Positions 1-9,489 are shown, counted from the stretch's first letter. The stretch: DNA of 64,000 nucleotides from Bacteroidota bacterium (GCA_016715425.1 JADKAC010000007.1:62001-126000), one strand, 5' to 3'. The notes: generated by a model not told the origin, from the letters alone. Translations and numbers: made by a program.

Positions 1-360
1 AATTTTTGGATTTATTGTTTTTAGTGTTTCATAATCTACATTTAGTTTTTCAGCATCACCTTTCTTCCAATTACAAATTATTATATCTGCATCTTTTACT
101 AATTCCAACATTCCTTTATAATCATCCAAATTTTCCAAATCAAGAAATACATGTTCCTTATTCCAGTTGACACTATTAAAATAGGCAGATGTTTTTTCTG
201 AATTAATTTCTTCGGGCAGTTTCCAAAATCTTGCAGCATCACCACCAGTTTTTGGATTTTCAATTTTAATAACCTTCGCTCCCATTTCGGCGAAGAACAT
301 TCCCACCGCAGGTCCTGCTAATATCCCTGCAAACTCAATCACTTTTAATTTGTTAATCAT
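1..360 (-). CDS. CaiB/BaiF family CoA-transferase, N-terminal part (cut by window edge)
   Basis: Reading leftward from the ATG at 360, the frame is open to the window edge, giving about 120 N-terminal residues of a family III CoA-transferase. It opens with MINKLKVIEFAGILAGPAVG, followed by FFAEMGAKVIKIENPKTGGD, the typical first Rossmann-like element of CaiB/BaiF enzymes. Such enzymes move CoA between carboxylic acids in the cytoplasm; the substrate cannot be told from this part, and the catalytic Asp lies beyond the window. It diverges from the small membrane gene at 403. Family assignment is firm; specificity is unknown. Confidence 0.85.
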   Translation of the reverse strand, partial: MINKLKVIEFAGILAGPAVGMFFAEMGAKVIKIENPKTGGDAARFWKLPEEINSEKTSAYFNSVNWNKEHVFLDLENLDDYKGMLELVKDADIIICNWKKGDAEKLNVDYETLKTINPKI

Positions 361-402
361 ACGGTGTAAATTTATCTAATCAGCAATATCTACTTTAGCA
401 AA

Positions 403-600
403 ATGAATGTAAATAATATTTCGAGATGGATACGTATTGTAATCGGTACTTTTCTAACTATTGCTTCTATAACAGGTTGCGTCTTAGCTTTTAGGGAAGG
501 TGATAAACAAACGGGATATCTTCTTGTTGTTGGTTCTGTGTTGGCAATTATTTATCTGTACTCTGTGCTTTCCGGTAAATCAGGTTTTGGGAAAATATAA
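403..600 (+). CDS. Small two-helix membrane protein (DUF2892/YgaP-like)
   Basis: A 65-residue protein with two hydrophobic segments (about residues 10-30 and 38-57) separated by a short charged loop (FREGDKQTG). The opening NNISRWIRIVIGTFL resembles the short inner-membrane domain family DUF2892, but similarity over so few residues is weak. It starts 42 bases from the divergent CoA-transferase start and precedes the metallophosphoesterase genes on the same strand. No function can be given beyond a probable inner-membrane location. Confidence 0.55.
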   Translation: MNVNNISRWIRIVIGTFLTIASITGCVLAFREGDKQTGYLLVVGSVLAIIYLYSVLSGKSGFGKI

Positions 601-661
601 ATAGTGCACAATATCTTTTTGTTGAAATCGTCAATTTATCCATTAAACCCATTATCCTTTT

Positions 662-967
662 ATGCTAAAGCGTTTCGCATTCCTTCTTGTATTTATTCTT
701 GGAATTGACATATATGCTTACCAGGCATTTCTTTCTATTTTCGGCAATAGTATATTGTTACCCATAAGTTATTTCGGACTAACAGGCATATTGCTTTTAG
801 CGTTATTTATTTTTTTGAATAATAATTTAAGGTCAAGACTAAACATTCCTCAACAACTCAGTGCTTCATTAATTTTTTTACTATTATTTCCAAAAATTCT
901 CATCAGCATTTTCATGTTGGCGGAAGATATTATTCGACTGCTGAAAATCGGTATTAACCAATTGTGA
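662..967 (+). CDS. N-terminal membrane segment of a YkuE-like metallophosphoesterase (split gene)
   Basis: A 101-residue, almost wholly hydrophobic protein with three probable transmembrane helices (about residues 4-22, 33-52, 66-88). It ends LAEDIIRLLKIGINQL, the type of sequence that in Bacteroidota YkuE-like metallophosphoesterases sits just before the linker to the fourth helix. Its stop (TGA 965-967) overlaps the GTG start of the next frame by four bases. I infer that these are two pieces of one protein of about 410 residues, separated by a one-base frame change between 958 and 967. Real translational coupling of two subunits is possible but less likely. Confidence 0.6.
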   Translation: MLKRFAFLLVFILGIDIYAYQAFLSIFGNSILLPISYFGLTGILLLALFIFLNNNLRSRLNIPQQLSASLIFLLLFPKILISIFMLAEDIIRLLKIGINQL

Positions 968-1899
968 TTCATGTATTTAATAATGAAAGCTTTTATTTGG
1001 GAATTGAGCGTTCTTTCGTTTGGAGTTGGCTTGCAATAGGCTTTACTTTTCTTCTGCTATTTGCTTTTGTTTACGGTTCTGTATTCAATGTATATAATTA
1101 TAAAGTGCGCAAAGTATCGTTGAAGATGTTGCAATTACCCAAAGCATTTCTGGGATTAAAAGTGGTGCAAATTTCTGATATTCATTCCGGAAGTTTATCT
1201 GATAAAAGTGCAATACAAAAAGCTGTAAACACCATTAATGCTTTAGATCCGGATCTTGTATTATTTACCGGCGATCTTGTAAATAATATTGCCACTGAAG
1301 CTTTGCCACTTGTAGAAATTTTTAGAGGAATACACTCTAAACAAGGTGTTTTTTCTGTTTTAGGAAATCATGATTATGGTGATTATATGCAATGGGAAAG
1401 TCCTGAGGCTAAAGTTCAAAATCTGAATCATCTGAAAGCATTACACAATCAAATGGGTTGGCGATTATTATTAAATGAACATGTGCAAATAGAAAAGGAC
1501 GGTGAGAAAATAATTGTGGCAGGTGTTGAGAATTGGAGTGCAAGCAGCAGGTTTCCAAAACATGGGAAATTACACCAAGCATTAAATGGTATTCACGAAA
1601 CTTTTACTGTCTTGTTATTATCGCATGACCCTTCGCATTGGGAAGCAGAAGTATTAAATCATCCTGCAAAAATTGATGTCATGTTTGCCGGACATACACA
1701 TGGAATGGAATTCGGTATGGAGATATTTAATTTTAAATGGAGTCCCGTAAAATATTTTTATAAACAATGGGCAGGCTTATATGAAAATAACGGCAGCTAC
1801 CTATATGTAAACCGTGGATTTGGCGTAATCGGTTATCCTGGTCGTGTTGGTATATTACCCGAAATAACTTTGTTTACATTAGATGCGAAAGAAGTGTAA
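964..1899 (+). CDS. Metallophosphoesterase, YkuE-like (catalytic part)
   Basis: One transmembrane helix (about residues 18-40) is followed by a calcineurin-like phosphoesterase domain. Metal-binding motifs are all present: SDIHSG (about residue 71), FTGDLVNN (about 100), GNHDYGDY (about 136), LLSHDPSHW (about 219) and AGHTHG (about 242). YkuE relatives hydrolyse phosphate esters at the outer face of the inner membrane, for example lipid-A-type headgroups; the substrate here is unknown. The GTG start overlaps the upstream membrane ORF by GTGA, and I regard both as one broken gene. It is followed five bases later by the DinB-fold gene. Confidence 0.8.
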   Translation: MIHVFNNESFYLGIERSFVWSWLAIGFTFLLLFAFVYGSVFNVYNYKVRKVSLKMLQLPKAFLGLKVVQISDIHSGSLSDKSAIQKAVNTINALDPDLVLFTGDLVNNIATEALPLVEIFRGIHSKQGVFSVLGNHDYGDYMQWESPEAKVQNLNHLKALHNQMGWRLLLNEHVQIEKDGEKIIVAGVENWSASSRFPKHGKLHQALNGIHETFTVLLLSHDPSHWEAEVLNHPAKIDVMFAGHTHGMEFGMEIFNFKWSPVKYFYKQWAGLYENNGSYLYVNRGFGVIGYPGRVGILPEITLFTLDAKEV

Positions 1900-1904
1900 T
1901 ACCA

Positions 1905-2435
1905 ATGCATAAATCCATTCAAAACCATTACAGTAAACTGATTGCAGATTATGATAAATTATTGCAAACAGTAAATGTACTTCCGGCAGAAATAATTTAT
2001 CAGCCGATGCAGGAAAATAAATGGAGTGTGGTGCAAACATTACAGCATTTAAATTTTTCATTCATTTCAAGTATAAATTATCTGAAGAAAAAATTACAAG
2101 GCGATATATTTGAATACAATCCCATTGCCGGCTGGGTAAGGTCATATTTACTTAACAGTCAATTGCGTACTACCAAAAAATTTAAAGCACCCAAAGGATT
2201 GCCCGAACCAATTCAATTAACCACAATAGAAACTGTAACTAAAGAATGGAACACAATGCAATCCGATTTAAAACAGTTATTGGATGAATTACCGAATAAT
2301 CTTGTAAATAAAAATATTTTTCGTCATCCCAGAGTGGGATTAATTAATGCATCTCAAATGATTACATTCTTTTCTGCGCATTTATATCATCACGAACAAC
2401 AAATTCAACATTATTTATCTGAGAAAAAGCGATAA
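1905..2435 (+). CDS. DinB-fold protein (DinB_2 superfamily)
   Basis: This 176-residue protein has the four-helix DinB layout. A helix ends in WSVVQTLQHLNFS, whose His is the first metal ligand, and a late QMITFFSAHLYHHEQQIQHY segment supplies the other histidines. DinB_2 proteins are putative metal-dependent transferases or bacillithiol/mycothiol S-transferase relatives; no biochemical role can be assigned here. It begins five bases after the phosphoesterase stop and is probably co-transcribed with it. Confidence 0.75.
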   Translation: MHKSIQNHYSKLIADYDKLLQTVNVLPAEIIYQPMQENKWSVVQTLQHLNFSFISSINYLKKKLQGDIFEYNPIAGWVRSYLLNSQLRTTKKFKAPKGLPEPIQLTTIETVTKEWNTMQSDLKQLLDELPNNLVNKNIFRHPRVGLINASQMITFFSAHLYHHEQQIQHYLSEKKR

Positions 2436-2443
2436 GATTTTTT

Positions 2444-2451
2444 TATATTTG
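2444..2451 (+). promoter_or_regulatory. Candidate Bacteroidota -7 box (TATATTTG) for the desaturase gene
   Basis: TATATTTG fits the TAnnTTTG consensus of Bacteroidota primary-sigma promoters and lies 30 bases before the desaturase ATG at 2482. I see no clear TTTG at the -33 position. It would allow the desaturase to be transcribed separately from the DinB gene. Confidence 0.45.
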
Positions 2452-2481
2452 CACCCAATAAATTAAATCGTTTTTATTATC

Positions 2482-3210
2482 ATGACCGTTATTATTTTCT
2501 TCATTGTCCTCTGGTATTTTTCCCTATTTTGTCAAACTTTTTTCCAACATCGTTATGCGGCGCATAGCATGTTTAAAATGAGTAAAGGCTGGGAGAAATT
2601 CTTTTACATATTCACTTTTATCACTCAAGGTTCTTCCTACCTGTCGCCATATGCCTATGGTGTTTTGCACAGGCTCCATCATGCCCATACAGACACTGAG
2701 AATGATCCGCATTCACCAAGTTATACAAAAGGATTATTTCCATTAATGCTAAAGACAAGAGTTATATATCAGGAAATATTCAATGGCAAATTTCCGGTAG
2801 AAGAAAAATATTTAAAAAATTTACCACAATGGCGCAGCTTTGATTTGTTTGCCTCAAATATTTTAACTCGTATCACTTGGGGAATTGTATATATCGTTTT
2901 CTTTTACTTCTTTGCTACTGCATGGTGGATGTGGTTATTGCTTCCTTTCATTTTTGTAATGGGGCCTTTACATGGAGCTATCATTAATTATTTTGCGCAT
3001 AAATATGGCTATAGAAATTTCAGCATTGAGGATACATCAAAAAATATTCTGCCATTGGATCTTATCATGATGGGCGAAGGATATCACAACAATCATCACA
3101 AACACATGGGAAGAGCAAACTTCGGTGTGAGATGGTTTGAATTTGATCCTACTTACCCTGTAATTGTAATACTGGCAAAGCTGGGTGTTATCCAAATGAA
3201 TCGTGCCTGA
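2482..3210 (+). CDS. Membrane acyl-CoA / fatty-acid desaturase
   Basis: A 242-residue membrane di-iron desaturase. The three histidine boxes are visible: HRYAAH at 23-28, HRLHHAH at 63-69 and YHNNHHKH around 201-208, with hydrophobic helices between. Enzymes of this class introduce a double bond into acyl chains using O2 and an electron donor, adjusting membrane fluidity. It is shorter than typical delta-9 desaturases (about 250-320 aa) but complete for the motifs. A TATATTTG box lies upstream. Positional specificity cannot be read from sequence. Confidence 0.88.
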   Translation: MTVIIFFIVLWYFSLFCQTFFQHRYAAHSMFKMSKGWEKFFYIFTFITQGSSYLSPYAYGVLHRLHHAHTDTENDPHSPSYTKGLFPLMLKTRVIYQEIFNGKFPVEEKYLKNLPQWRSFDLFASNILTRITWGIVYIVFFYFFATAWWMWLLLPFIFVMGPLHGAIINYFAHKYGYRNFSIEDTSKNILPLDLIMMGEGYHNNHHKHMGRANFGVRWFEFDPTYPVIVILAKLGVIQMNRA

Positions 3211-3309
3211 CGGCAATACAAGAACATCTTATTGATTGCGTTTAACGGAGTACAGTTAAATTCGCTCTAAATACTTCGTATCAATTTTCGCAATGGCATA
3301 CTAATAATT

Positions 3310-6300
3310 GTGCTTTGCTTCATCACCGCATCTGGCTTTTCCCAGATGAGTAATGAACGGAGTAAAATGTTGTATCCAGTAAATGATTCTATTGTAATTG
3401 ATACATTGAGCATTTTACAAAACAGCGAACGCATTATTCAATTTTTAAACGGTGAAGTAGTTTCAAATACCGCTTCTACATATGAGTTAGATTATTTTTC
3501 TTCAATACTGATATTGAAATATGCAATCATTCCAGATTCAATTTTAATTACCTACAAAGTATTTCCATTTTTATTCACTCAAAAATATTTTCATAAAGAT
3601 CCGGCCAAATTAGATTCAGCAGAACTTAATCTTACTCCATTAATTTATGAATCAGAAAGTGTAAATCCCTATCTCGAATTAGATGGTTTGGATTATAATG
3701 GAAGTTTAACAAGAGGTATTTCTTTTGGCAATAATCAGGATGTGGTTGTTAATTCCAGTTTCAATTTACAAATGAGTGGTAAGTTGCAAAATGATGTCAT
3801 GGTTTCTGCTTCTATTTCTGATAATAATATTCCTATTCAACCGGAAGGTAACACACAACAATTGCAAGAATTTGATAAAGTATTTATCAATGTTTCTAAA
3901 GATGAACAAGCACTTACTATCGGTGATTTCGAATTGTATAAACCCGAAGGATATTTTATGAACTACTATAAAAAATCGCAGGGTTTATATTATCAGGGTG
4001 GTTTTCATCCCGGTGGGGGTTCTTTAAAAACAGGAATTAGTTTCACTGCTGCAAGAGGATTATATGTGCGTCAACAATTAAATGTAATTGAAGGAAATCA
4101 AGGGCCTTATAAATTAACAGGTGCCAATGGTGAAACTTATATTATAATTCTTGCAGGAACAGAGCGTGTGTATGCAGATGGTATATTGCTAATTCGTGGT
4201 GCTGAAAATGATTACGTAATTGATTATAATTCCGGAGAAATTACGTTTACTCCAAATCAAATGGTTACTAAAGATATTCGTGTAACTATAGAATTTGAAT
4301 ATTCCGATCAATATTATTTCCGATCGCTGATTACAAATTCAAATACTTATACTTCAAATAATAATAAACTCAAATTACATTTTAATATTTACTCAGAACA
4401 AGATTCAAAAAACCAACCTTTAAATCAATCACTCGACAGCACACAACGCAATGTAATGGAAAATGTGGGCGACTCAATTCAAGATGCATTTGTAACCGGA
4501 ATTGATATGACCACATTTGATGCAACCCGTATCATGTATAAATTAATTGATTCTTTAGGTTTTGATTCTGTATTTGTGTATTCAACAAATCCTGATTCTG
4601 CACAATATGTACTTTCTTTTACTGATCTCGGAATTAACAATGGAAATTATATTGTTGCAGCTACTTTAGGTAATGGTCGTACTTATAAATGGGTAGCGCC
4701 AATTGATGGTGTTCCGCAAGGATCTTTTGAACCTGTGATACTACTTGTTACTCCCAAAAAAACACAAATGATTAGTTCCGGTTTTCAATATGATTTAAAT
4801 GCAAATAATTCTATCGGTGCTGAAATTGCGTATTCAAATAAAAATGTAAATACATTTAGCAAAATTGATAATGCTGACAATGATGGTATTGCAATTCAAA
4901 CTAATTATGCAAATACTTATGATTTAAATGCAGATTCAAAATTGCAAACAAAACTGTCGTATGAAATGAAGGAAAAAGAATTTAATGTAATTGAAAGATA
5001 TCGCCCTGTAGAATTTAATCGTGATTGGAATATTATTAATTCAGAAAAAGCAAATGAGCATTATGCTGTTGCTGATTTTGCTTTGCAATTAAATAATAGG
5101 GTTTTATTAAATGTAAATTCAACTGCTTTTGTACAAGAAGAAATTTATAATGGATTTAAACAAGCAGGTTCTGTACAATTCATTTATCCTAAATGGTTAT
5201 TGTTTGCAAATGGCAGCTATTTAACTTCCAATGCCGATACAATTTCTACAAATTTCTTTCGCCCAAAATTAGAACTTACCCGCATTTTTGTAAATGCAAA
5301 AGGATTAAATACAGGTGTATATTATGAAGGTGAACACAATCGTTTTAAAGCACTCAATGATTCACTTACTACTTCCAGTTTTTATTACGATCAGTTTACT
5401 TATTTTTTAAAATCTTCTGATACTGTTGCAAATACGTTTAATGCATCCGTAGTTATGCGCAATGATAAATTACCTTATGCCGGTGATTTTGTAAATGCAA
5501 ATAATGGTGTTACTTATAATTTAATTGGTGGATTTAATAAAAATCCCAACAGTCGTTTTACTTATCAAGCAACTTATCGCACACTTGAAATTTCTGATAC
5601 AGCACTCTCAGATTTAGAACCTGAATCTTCCATATTAGGTCGTGCGCAACATAGTTTAATAATTAACAGAGGCTTGGTTACGTCTGATATTTTTTATGAA
5701 TTAGGAACCGGTCAGGAACCCCTGTTAGAATTCACCTATGTGGAAGTAGAACCCGGTCAGGGAAGTTACACATGGATTGATTACAACAACAATGGAGTAC
5801 CGGAATTAAATGAATTTGAAGTAGCTGCATTTTCTGATCAGGCAAATTATATTCAAGTATCAATTCCCACTGAAGGATATATTCAATCTAATATTTCACA
5901 GTTTAATTATTCAATTGGAATCAACCCGAAAATTGTGTGGTTTGATTCGAAAGGGTACAAAGAATTTATCGGGAGATTTTCAGTTGTTTCTTCTTTACAG
6001 TTAGGAAAAAAAGTACTGGACAATGGCGATTTAAATGGCTATAATCCATTTGCAAATGTGCCCGATTCTTTATTGGTGAGTTCTAATAGTTTTTGGCAAA
6101 ACACGTTGTATTTTAATCGTGCTTCATCTGTATTTGGAATTGATTATACCTATCAGCAAAATTTTACAAAATATGTGTTGACCAACGGACCAGAAAGCAG
6201 AGACAGAATTGAAAACCGGATAGTAATGCGATATAAAATTCTAAAACCATTATTGTTTAATCTCACTTTCACCAACGGCAATTCTGATTATATATCCGAA

Positions 6301-6723
6301 GCATTCGTTGGAAGAAGTTATAATATTCCCTTTTATACAATCGAACCAAGATTAAATTTTATCAGCGGAAGCAAATACAGAATTACAGTGTATTATAAAT
6401 TTAATTCAAGTGAAAACATAGAAGGAAATGAAACATTAAAAGGCAATGAAATAACTGCAGACATTCGCTATAATGTAGTTACGAAAAGTACAATTACTTC
6501 ACGCTTTTCTTTTGTGAAAAATGCTTTTGTGGGTGAGGAAGATTCACCGGTGGGTTATGCAATGCTTGCAGGTTTGCGCAATGGAAATAATATTTTATGG
6601 AACCTGAATTTCGACCGTAGACTTTCGCAAATATTACAACTGACTATTTCTTATGAAGGCCGTAAAACAGGAACTGCCGCAATTGTACATGTAGCGAGAT
6701 TTCAGTTGAGGGCGATTTTTTAG
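3310..6723 (+). CDS. Large outer-membrane protein resembling SprA (T9SS translocon family)
   Basis: An 1137-residue protein, mostly alternating beta-strand sequence and ending RFQLRAIF with a C-terminal aromatic, as expected for an outer-membrane barrel. The stretch SLTRGISFGNNQDVVVNSSF, then LQMSGKLQNDVMVSASISDN and PIQPEGNTQQLQEFDKVFI, recalls conserved segments of the T9SS translocon protein SprA, although SprA is about twice as long. Function is unknown. The GTG at 3310 leaves a shortened signal peptide (hydrophobic LCFITASGFSQ). The frame is open to 3271, where RINFRNGILIIV would complete the signal, but no ATG, GTG or TTG precedes it. The start is therefore uncertain. Confidence 0.7.
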   Translation: MLCFITASGFSQMSNERSKMLYPVNDSIVIDTLSILQNSERIIQFLNGEVVSNTASTYELDYFSSILILKYAIIPDSILITYKVFPFLFTQKYFHKDPAKLDSAELNLTPLIYESESVNPYLELDGLDYNGSLTRGISFGNNQDVVVNSSFNLQMSGKLQNDVMVSASISDNNIPIQPEGNTQQLQEFDKVFINVSKDEQALTIGDFELYKPEGYFMNYYKKSQGLYYQGGFHPGGGSLKTGISFTAARGLYVRQQLNVIEGNQGPYKLTGANGETYIIILAGTERVYADGILLIRGAENDYVIDYNSGEITFTPNQMVTKDIRVTIEFEYSDQYYFRSLITNSNTYTSNNNKLKLHFNIYSEQDSKNQPLNQSLDSTQRNVMENVGDSIQDAFVTGIDMTTFDATRIMYKLIDSLGFDSVFVYSTNPDSAQYVLSFTDLGINNGNYIVAATLGNGRTYKWVAPIDGVPQGSFEPVILLVTPKKTQMISSGFQYDLNANNSIGAEIAYSNKNVNTFSKIDNADNDGIAIQTNYANTYDLNADSKLQTKLSYEMKEKEFNVIERYRPVEFNRDWNIINSEKANEHYAVADFALQLNNRVLLNVNSTAFVQEEIYNGFKQAGSVQFIYPKWLLFANGSYLTSNADTISTNFFRPKLELTRIFVNAKGLNTGVYYEGEHNRFKALNDSLTTSSFYYDQFTYFLKSSDTVANTFNASVVMRNDKLPYAGDFVNANNGVTYNLIGGFNKNPNSRFTYQATYRTLEISDTALSDLEPESSILGRAQHSLIINRGLVTSDIFYELGTGQEPLLEFTYVEVEPGQGSYTWIDYNNNGVPELNEFEVAAFSDQANYIQVSIPTEGYIQSNISQFNYSIGINPKIVWFDSKGYKEFIGRFSVVSSLQLGKKVLDNGDLNGYNPFANVPDSLLVSSNSFWQNTLYFNRASSVFGIDYTYQQNFTKYVLTNGPESRDRIENRIVMRYKILKPLLFNLTFTNGNSDYISEAFVGRSYNIPFYTIEPRLNFISGSKYRITVYYKFNSSENIEGNETLKGNEITADIRYNVVTKSTITSRFSFVKNAFVGEEDSPVGYAMLAGLRNGNNILWNLNFDRRLSQILQLTISYEGRKTGTAAIVHVARFQLRAIF

Positions 6724-7024
6724 TGAGTAGTGAGTAGTGAGTAGTGAGTAACATGAAAATGTTAAATTGTCGAATCGTGTAATCGTGTAATCGAAAAAAA
6801 ACATTGGCAATTGGCGATGGCGAAGGCTAAAGCAGAAATATTTAAGTTGTTGGGGGAAATGTGGAATCGGTGAATCGGGAAAAAAGCGCTTGGAAATGGT
6901 GATGGCTTTTGAATCCGAGTAATCTTATTATCTGTAATTCAGACCTCAAAAAAATGAAATAAATAATCAGTAATGAGTGATGATTTTTTTTGATTGTCAA
7001 TTGTCAACTGTCCATTGTCAATTG
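6723..7024. repeat. Intergenic low-complexity tracts with 7-base period
   Basis: The 328-base gap before the VOC gene holds several short arrays. GTGAGTA is repeated four times (6723-6750). Four diverging units of ATTGGCA type lie at 6803-6830. ATCAGTA/ATGAGTG units follow at 6966-6979, then TTGTCAA, TTGTCAA, CTGTCCA, TTGTCAA at 6994-7021. An eight-base pattern (TCGTGTAA twice) is near 6775-6792. No ORF or clear terminator is seen. The same unit types recur elsewhere in the window. Confidence 0.8.
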
Positions 7025-7051
7025 TTTTTAATTACTTTTAAATAAAAAAAA

Positions 7052-7435
7052 ATGGATCCAAACGCAAACTCTCTCAACTGGTTCGAAATATCTGTAACAG
7101 ATTTCAGCAGAGCCAAAAAATTTTATGAAACAATGTTTGACATCACCATGCAGGAAATGGAAATGGCAGAAACTAAGATGGCATTTTTTCCGGCAAATCC
7201 AGAAAGTGGTAAAGCGAATGGCTGCATCGCATTAAGTGAGATGCATACGGCAAGTAGTGATGGTGTAAAAATTTATTTGAATGGTAATCCTGATTTAAAT
7301 GCCGCATTAAATCGTGTGGAAACTGCCGGAGGAAAAGTAACTATGCCGAAAACACTTATTGGAGAAAACAATGGTTATATGGCATTTTTTGAAGATAGCG
7401 AAGGAAATATTATTGGATTGCACTCGCAAGAGTAG
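7052..7435 (+). CDS. VOC (glyoxalase/bleomycin-resistance-like) family protein
   Basis: 127 residues forming two beta-alpha-beta-beta-beta halves typical of the vicinal-oxygen-chelate fold. The first begins NWFEISVTDFSRAKKFYETMF; the second ends YMAFFEDSEGNIIGLHSQE, whose DSEGN-G-H pattern is the usual C-terminal signature. The length is normal for a stand-alone VOC domain. Members include glyoxalases, dioxygenases and PhnB-like proteins, so the reaction cannot be assigned. The gene stands alone, with repeat tracts upstream and a convergent secreted-protein gene downstream. Confidence 0.85.
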   Translation: MDPNANSLNWFEISVTDFSRAKKFYETMFDITMQEMEMAETKMAFFPANPESGKANGCIALSEMHTASSDGVKIYLNGNPDLNAALNRVETAGGKVTMPKTLIGENNGYMAFFEDSEGNIIGLHSQE

Positions 7436-7483
7436 TATTTGGAAAAATGGGGTTAAAATATTTTTTTGTAATAAAATTAATAT

Positions 7484-9352
7484 TTATTGTTTTAGGTAAA
7501 GAAACGGAATAATCAATTTCCCTTTTTGTGTAATAATTAAAATACCATAACTTCCATTGGATAGCTGAGTAGGTAAGGTTATTTTTTGTTTGTAAACTCC
7601 TGCTGCCTGAGTATAGTTTTCGATAAATGTTTCAATAAATTTGCCATAAATATCGTATAGATAAATCGAAAGGATTTCTTCTTGCATCAAGGAATATTCG
7701 AGTTGGACAAATTCAATAACCGGATTTGGATATAGTAAAAAATTTTCGTTCGCAATATTGTCTCCAATTCCAATTGGATGTTCTACAGTTAAAATCGCAT
7801 ACTCGGAAGTATCCTTGCAATCCAAATTATTTGTTAAACATCTGAAAAATTGATTGTCATTCCCATCACTAATATCCATCACATAAAGTGTATCATTGTT
7901 TACGCCGGAATATTGCCCTGCATCAAATAAATTGATCCATCCAAAGCCAAGATTTGTTTGCCATTGAAATTCAGTACTATCACTCACACCAGAAATATAA
8001 AAGTATATATCGCTCTCTGCAATTGTATCAATATCTATAGGTTGTCCATCAATTGAATCGCAGGATTCCTGAAGTCTGCCAATATATCTGGCCATTGTTA
8101 AACACGACTCCCCACTTGCTATGCCACCGCCGGCGCAAATAATTTTGCCATCGGTTTGCCAGGCTGCCATATTAAGTTGTTCACTTAAAACACCTGGAAT
8201 ATTGGTTGTTACAATGCCATCATCATTGAATGAATTATCTAAAAGACCTTCAGTAGTATATCTTATTAAGGCATATTGATAACCACCAGGTAAAAAGGAA
8301 CCTGCAGCTATAATTTTGCCATCAGGTTGAATGATCACTGATTCTGCAATATCGTTTTCTGACCCCAGATCCGTTTTTCTTATACCAGTGAAATTAAAAC
8401 TACTATCAATTTTTCCATCACCAAAATATCTAGCAACAACAAAATCAAATTCAGGAAATTCTCCTGTATAACCTACTGCTACAATTTTACCATCCGTTTG
8501 CAGTGCAATAGCATTATTCGTATTCCATTCCTCAAAAAAATCGGAGACAACGATTCCGTCAATACCAAAATCCAGATCAAAAGTTCCAACAGTATCCAGC
8601 CTGAATAATACAAAATCATTATCTATACCATTAAAAGCAGTGCCGCCCACTAAAATATTATTATCAGCTTGAATTAATATAGAGCTAGCGGAAGCTGTTC
8701 CAGTTCCTAATCCAAAAGTTAGAATTCCATCTTCATTAAAATCAGAATCAAGTACACCGTTCTCCAAAAAACGTAAAACAGCAAAGGCATGATTTCCCAA
8801 ATCACCGGAATATCCGGCCACTGCAATTTTTCCATCAGTTTGAATTGCGCCTGAAAGGAGTATTTGTTCATTTGTTCCTATATCTGTAGTTACTATACCA
8901 TCACTCCCGAAATCCGGATCCAACGTGCCATCCGGAAGATATCGTGCAAGTGCGCAAATAGCTTCTGAACCCAAACTATTAACGTAACTATATCCAATTG
9001 CAATAATTTTCCCGTCGGTTTGTAAGACCAGGTTAGAACAGTAATCGCTAAATAATCCTATGGAAGCGACTGCTATGCCCATATCACCAAATGTTGTGTC
9101 TAAAGACCCATTATTATTGAACCTCACCAAAGCGAAGTCAGAAAAAACATCAGCAATACTGTATCCCCCAACTACAATTTTCCCATCAGGCTGAACAACT
9201 AAGGATGAAGCTCCATTGTGATTTTCGGAGGTGTCCAAAAATAGAGTCCCATTAAAATCAAAGGATGTATCAAGGTCTCCCGCAACCTGAGCAGCTACTT
9301 CATTAAAAAAAATAGTTAAACAAAAGCTAATAAAAAAAAATCCATTTTTCAT
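7484..9352 (-). CDS. Secreted delta-60 repeat protein with T9SS sorting domain
   Basis: I start at the ATG at 9352, which gives a good signal peptide (KNGFFFISFCLTIFF...AAQ); an ATG 45 bases upstream is possible. About seven delta-60 repeats of roughly 55 residues follow, each with an LQTDGKI-V-GY core and a later RF-DG-LD-FG segment (first near residue 55, last near 430). They probably form a beta-propeller-like array. The C-terminus (YPNPVIEFVQLEY... to ...LIIPFLYLKQ) is a type A T9SS sorting domain, so the protein is probably exported and anchored or released at the cell surface. No enzymatic motif is visible; the ligand is unknown. Confidence 0.85.
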   Translation of the reverse strand: MKNGFFFISFCLTIFFNEVAAQVAGDLDTSFDFNGTLFLDTSENHNGASSLVVQPDGKIVVGGYSIADVFSDFALVRFNNNGSLDTTFGDMGIAVASIGLFSDYCSNLVLQTDGKIIAIGYSYVNSLGSEAICALARYLPDGTLDPDFGSDGIVTTDIGTNEQILLSGAIQTDGKIAVAGYSGDLGNHAFAVLRFLENGVLDSDFNEDGILTFGLGTGTASASSILIQADNNILVGGTAFNGIDNDFVLFRLDTVGTFDLDFGIDGIVVSDFFEEWNTNNAIALQTDGKIVAVGYTGEFPEFDFVVARYFGDGKIDSSFNFTGIRKTDLGSENDIAESVIIQPDGKIIAAGSFLPGGYQYALIRYTTEGLLDNSFNDDGIVTTNIPGVLSEQLNMAAWQTDGKIICAGGGIASGESCLTMARYIGRLQESCDSIDGQPIDIDTIAESDIYFYISGVSDSTEFQWQTNLGFGWINLFDAGQYSGVNNDTLYVMDISDGNDNQFFRCLTNNLDCKDTSEYAILTVEHPIGIGDNIANENFLLYPNPVIEFVQLEYSLMQEEILSIYLYDIYGKFIETFIENYTQAAGVYKQKITLPTQLSNGSYGILIITQKGKLIIPFLYLKQ

Positions 9353-9489
9353 CTGTATTAAATCTTGGGGAATTGATAACAAATATACATTTCTCAATTT
9401 GTGTTTCAGCAGGGTTCTGACTGCGAATATGTCCGGCTGGAATGAAACTGTAAAAAAATGTGATGAGTTTTTTTAGTCAATGTTTTTTT

